Source: Sipunculus nudus (lineage: Eukaryota; Annelida; Sipuncula; Golfingiida; Sipunculidae). Taken from it: DNA of 64,000 nucleotides. This document shows positions 60,539-64,000 of the stretch, one piece after another. The notes below the pieces were generated by a model. That model was not told the DNA's origin. It worked only from the letters and a program-made list of their open reading frames with translations, and made no database searches. The first letter of the stretch is position 1, and every line of letters begins with the position of its first letter. The position numbers and the translations under genes were made by a program. The stretch lies in the NCBI GenBank assembly GCA_026874595.1, contig CM049314.1:77266300-77330299 (forward strand). Reading direction: 5' to 3'.

Positions 60539-61159
60539 TCATCGAACCTCTGATAAATTTGTTTGTCGTAAAGTGTTAATTTCAGTCAGAACTGTTTGTC
60601 TACTATACAGGCGACAGACATAACTCTCTAAAATGTCGTAGGTATTGTCATTGATTTCATGGGATCTCCCAAGGGTAAGGAAGGCATCTAAATATTCTTG
60701 ATGCTTGTCAATGACCACTATATGGGTCGATTTTTTCTTTCTCACGAAGGCACTAGTGGTGTCACAATCACTAAATGAATGTATCGCAGGTATATCGTGA
60801 CATAAGGTACTATCTGCTTCGTCAATTATGCGTTGAATATCTAGGAGACGTCTCTTAGCGGCCTTGCCTGTATCAAACAGCACTCTCTGCTTATCGTTCT
60901 GCATAAAGTACAGCAGCAGGATAAACACACCTGTGTCTGAATATCTCACAATAATTGTAAAACTCTCTTGTGTATGCGAAGCGATGTGGAGACAGTGCAA
61001 GATGATCTTGGTATCGGCTTTTTCTTGGGTAGACGAGAGAGCTTCCACTTGTTCAGTTTCTATGTCTCGACCATTGGAGCTTTGAATAAGGTAGCATTTC
61101 TGCTCACAGACAAAGAAGTTCTGTCTGCCATTGAATTGAGATGCGTACTTACCCTTCTG
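60539..61159 (-). pseudogene. FEN-like nuclease core of the pseudogene
   Basis: An open stretch of about 206 codons, the longest in the window once the TAG at 61,160 is set aside. The codon frame is the same as in the piece above it (61,163-61,573). It holds the predicted metal-binding motifs, each altered. EKADTK (about 61,024) stands where the family has EEADT. RYSDTG (Gly codon at 60,929-60,931) stands where the second Asp of SPDTD is expected. SDCDTTSAFVRKKK (about 60,769) stands where GCDTTSAFxGKGK is expected. Loss of an acidic residue and of the glycines of the helical turn implies that catalysis had already gone. It continues after a frame shift at 60,575. Confidence 0.75.
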
Positions 61160-62100
61160 CTATTCATCAAGTAAAAGGTTTGTGAGTCTTTGTTTAGCTA
61201 TTTCACTAGACAGGAAAGCTTTCCAGTCTCTTGGGACTTTAGTCAAGGGTCCACTTACCATGTAAGGTTTTGGAGAGCCTCTTCTGGCTCTCCCGACTCC
61301 CTTTATTGACAAAGGAAAATATAAATCTGTGAAAAAATCTATTAGCTGCACTTTAGGAAGTTGGCTGAAGAGGCTTTGTGCAAGCTCACCAAAAGATTTG
61401 GGCAAGGCCAGTTGTGCCTGTTGAACAGCCATGTCATCGATGGCACAGCTTGTGTCACCAGTTGCTCTTCCTGTGATACTAGATTCACATTCAAGGGCAT
61501 GCATAAGATTAGACTTCTCTGCATTTACAGGTACACCATCTGCAGTTGCCAGAGGCCAAGTAATAGGCCCATGTTAAAAACACAGCACCTTTTGCATACT
61601 GATGTCATGGTTCCTCGCTAGCAGGACAAGTTGATCAAAAATGTTCCTTTTAGCCGTAACCTGTTTGGTATTTTTTGCACTTCCCTGTTACCTTGCGTGA
61701 CTTGGCTATATCAGCAAATGACTTAAGTTTGCATCTCTTGATAGGATTATGAAAGCCGTTACAGCCTTCTAGAAGTCTCTGTGAAACGAAGGTGTCATAA
61801 GCCCCTTTACCAATGGTGTCGGCCTGCCAAAGATCTTTGACAATCTCATCTTGTGCTGGTAGGCCAGAATACAGGCAATAGAGGATATCGTTGTTGTCAG
61901 CTTCAAAGGGATTGATGAATTCAGATACTGCTTTTTGAACCTTGCATGTGTCTTCCTCACTATTGATGATCCTTGAAGATTTCAGGTCTTTGTGTGAAGT
62001 GAATTCTTCGGGTTTCATGTCAGCCATTTCCAAAGTAGCCTGCTGGTAGCTTGCTCTAGCGTGGCTAGCCATACACCACCTATAGTATGCAGAGTAGTCA

Positions 62101-62339
62101 TTGCTAAATCCTATAATGCCACCTTATCTTTAAGCATGACGGTTGATTGTCTGTTCAACCGTTAGGTCTACAGCATTTCTACAAGAAGGTGCATCTGCCT
62201 GCTCACACTAAAGCCATGTTCTTGCTAAATCATATAATGCCACCTTGGCTTTTAGCATGACGGTTGATTGTCTGTTCAATCGTTAGGTCTACAGCATTTC
62301 TACAAGAAGGTGCATCTGACCCGCTCACATTAAAGCCAT
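62101..62339 (-). repeat. 121-bp tandem duplication inside the pseudogene
   Basis: The block from ttgctaaatc (62,101) is repeated from 62,222. The two copies differ at roughly ten positions including one indel. Both encode the TIEQTINRHAKSQGGII region. The upstream copy (62,222-62,339) keeps AKSQ but has TGA after GGII. The downstream copy (62,101-62,217) has two stops in that stretch but keeps GGIIGFSN and leads on into the next domain. The duplication therefore broke the frame and the copies then decayed separately. Confidence 0.9.
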
Positions 62340-62905
62340 TACTTCTGAGGAGTTCCTCTGCTCCTGGATGTGATTCATGTAGATTGAGGAGTGACAACAA
62401 GTATACAGTAGTATTTCTTGCATAATGTGGGTGATTGTAGCTGAAGAACAAAGTGCACATCCTTTGAAGGCCTGTCAGGTGCAGATCCAAATTGATCTCT
62501 TTGGTTGCTCTTTGAAACTGCAAGATTCACGACACTCTATCTACGTACATTAGCCAAAACTGTGCAGTTTTGCCAAGCTTTTCCACATAAGAGACATTCA
62601 TTGGGAGGAAATAATATGCTTGTTGATGGAGCTTCTGATGATATCCTTCTCTTAGAACTGCAGGGTAAATCATCATTTTGGGCTTCATGGGATGGTCTCC
62701 TCTTTAACAGCTGGGTTACGTGGGTGAAGTTACTGTAGCAACATTTGTGAATTCCCTGGATTCCAATGTTGATTTGGTATATGTGAAAAAATATCGTCTA
62801 ATCGATCAGTTTCTTTGATCTAGGACTGTCTTACTTTAGCAGTTCTCTGAATTTTCTTGAAACTCTCAAGGGAAAGAGGCCGTACTTTGTTTTCGCCTTT
62901 GTAAC

Positions 62906-62937
62906 GACAGTAATGGATTATGACAGTAATGGATTAT
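62906..62937. repeat. Perfect 16-bp direct repeat
   Basis: gacagtaatggattat occurs twice head to tail at the 5' edge of the pseudogene. It is too short to interpret; replication slippage is the simplest cause. Confidence 0.9.
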
Positions 62938-63070
62938 GCACGTCAAACCAGAAGTCTTTTATTTTTGCTTGGCTCTTGCCACTTTTTTACTTTAAGGTTC
63001 ATCGGCTTCTCATCTGTGCCTTTTCTGTCATCCATCTTATAAAACTCAGCTACAGGAAACCTGCAAAATA

Positions 63071-63072
<2 letters not shown>

Positions 63073-63133
<61 letters not shown>
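63073..63133. repeat. (TA)n microsatellite
   Basis: TA run interrupted once by tacata near 63,119. Confidence 0.97.
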
Positions 63134-63239
63134 TTATTAATATTTTAAGTTGAGCACATTAATATTTTAAATTTTAATTTGAGCACTTAACTAAATGCCT
63201 CCTTTGCACCCTCAACCCAATAGGTATTTCCCACCTTGT

Positions 63240-63381
63240 CCTGTTTCAATGGGCTTTCGCCAAATGTTTACCCCGCTTTCAGATAAGTTCTCTTTTGCTA
63301 TTGACTATTCACTGTTAATAACCACAATCAGACTTTTTTCCACAGTTTGAGTGTCTATATTCATCAGGGCATGTGCTGGGG

Positions 63382-63424
<43 letters not shown>

Positions 63425-63890
63425 GTATAATGGAGAGTAATCATATATCGCCTTTGTAATTATTGAAGCTTAACTTTTCTAGATGTACCAGAAAACACCC
63501 TAGAACAGTAGAAGGGCAAACAATAGAAATTATCACAATTATATTGAAATGAACGATTTTATATTGTGTATCTAACTGAAAATTCGGCGTCTTGTACACG
63601 TGGTGAAGAGTAATATAAGTTCAGGCCAATTAATTCGGAATCATGGCGACTTCTTGTGATCTTTTTCTTCTTTGTCGTTTGTTAACATAATATAAGTTTT
63701 GAGGCCATGACCTTCAACTCAATGTCAATACCTAGTCCGCTGGTTCAAGGCATACAAGGAGCTACTTCACCGAAAGTAATTTTTCATCTGTTTGCTTGAG
63801 ACCCAGTCTTCTTCTTGAAAGTCAGACCCGACGTTTCAGGGCAAATGCTCCAACGAACAGGGGGTCGGTTCACCTGCCGACTAAGCCCGC
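63240..63890 (-). repeat. Low-copy repeat, inverted copy four, with (TA)n
   Basis: It aligns directly with 54,400-55,020. Its reverse complement aligns with 49,790-50,030: gaaacgtcgggtctgacttt, then gtgaagtagctccttgtatgcc, then atattatgttaacaaacgac. A (TA)n tract lies at 63,384-63,419 at the place where 54.5 kb has gatagatataaaaaaa. No gene recognised to the window end. Confidence 0.65.
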
Positions 63891-64000
63891 TGTGTTTTAT
63901 CCTTTAATTTATGCTTCTGAGAATTATTTTCTGTGCTTCAAATTGTGTTCTCCTAAACCTGCAATCTTACAAATTAGATGGATTTGCTTTTATAACTTTA

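Larger units (their letters stand above)
60133..62914 (-). pseudogene. FEN/XPG-like (PIN-fold) nuclease family protein, multi-lesion pseudogene
   Basis: Read from 62,914 downward: a Cys pair and ENKVRPLSLESFKKIQ; CCYSNFTHVTQLLKRR after a frameshift (~62,775); CLLCGKAW (a zinc-binding-like pair); a jump, probably an internal deletion (~62,540); QRATKEINLDLHL and YARNTTVYLL; TIEQTINRHAKSQGGII; INPFEADNNDILYCLYSGLP; PITWPLATADG; IDFFTDLYFPLSIKG. Then come the FEN-like motifs EKADTK, RYSDTGVF and SDCDTTSAF, and near the end SPCRDALRIHVKRVNYQA and CRRTGLKC. This order is that of a large uncharacterised family I recall from cnidarians, molluscs and fishes. Intact members read EEADT, SPDTDV and TGCDTTSAFxGKGK. 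Stops lie at 62,222-62,339, 61,574 (TAA) and 61,160 (TAG, at an expected Trp). Frame shifts lie near 61,670 (A6 run) and 60,575. Host gene or transposon origin is unresolved. Confidence 0.8.

Noticed and set aside
61361-61621. Plus-strand ORFs at 60.86-61.62 kb and 62.5-62.7 kb
   Set aside because: They are antisense to the FEN-like pseudogene, whose minus frame shows the family motifs.

Overview
This looks like nuclear DNA of a marine invertebrate, most likely a lophotrochozoan and by repeat style a mollusc such as a bivalve. It is AT-rich by eye, very gene-poor, full of (TA)n microsatellites, and carries remnants of many transposon classes. The phylum is an inference; no host gene is recognised with confidence. 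Almost all short ORFs here are chance readings. There are no bacterial-type operons, no CRISPR array and no convincing functional tRNA or rRNA gene.

Region 1-21 kb: several long segments recur in the same order with offsets of about 7 kb (for example near 0.68, 8.03 and 15.04 kb, and 10.5 versus 17.6 kb). I read this as an old, strongly diverged tandem segmental duplication. Short minus-strand pieces at 5.33-5.41, 13.74-13.81 and 19.81-19.89 kb, and at 4.77-4.91, 19.36-19.48 and 38.16-38.29 kb, keep peptide-level similarity in one frame. An open minus-strand stretch at 18.47-18.79 kb ends in a good splice donor. They may be exons or relics of a tandemly duplicated multi-exon gene. A short copy of a pogo/Tigger-type DNA transposon (2.25-2.93 kb) and a tRNA-headed SINE (8.9-9.2 kb) sit inside.

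Region 21-36 kb: a roughly 280-bp-period repeat (23.1 kb), a possible Penelope-like fragment (23.75-23.84 kb), a nearly perfect 317-bp tandem duplication (24.31-24.95 kb), a solo LTR with TATA box and polyadenylation signal (27.04-27.73 kb), a second SINE (28.15-28.50 kb), a dimeric minisatellite built round the palindrome GGTGGCGCCACC (30.9-31.5 kb), homopolymer G and C tracts (33.68-33.86 kb), and two further tRNA-like repeats (34.06-34.17 and 34.36-34.68 kb).

Region 36-48 kb: mostly anonymous sequence, plus a complete-ended 2.1-kb pogo/Tigger element (41.76-43.90 kb) with a broken N-terminal transposase fragment and a nested 1.08-kb insertion that looks hAT-like. About 41.15-41.45 kb resembles 48.0-48.25 kb.

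Region 48-64 kb: a low-copy repeat occurs four times in alternating orientation (about 49.5-50.1 plus, 54.4-55.0 minus, 57.9-58.3 plus, 63.2-63.9 minus). Between the arms lie a 5'-truncated Rex1/CR1-type LINE (50.5-51.26 kb), an internally deleted RTE-type LINE (52.47-53.70 kb, minus) and a 2.8-kb minus-strand pseudogene (60.13-62.91 kb). That pseudogene belongs to a large, poorly described invertebrate protein family with a FEN/XPG-like (PIN-fold) nuclease signature; it is the most informative coding relic in the window.
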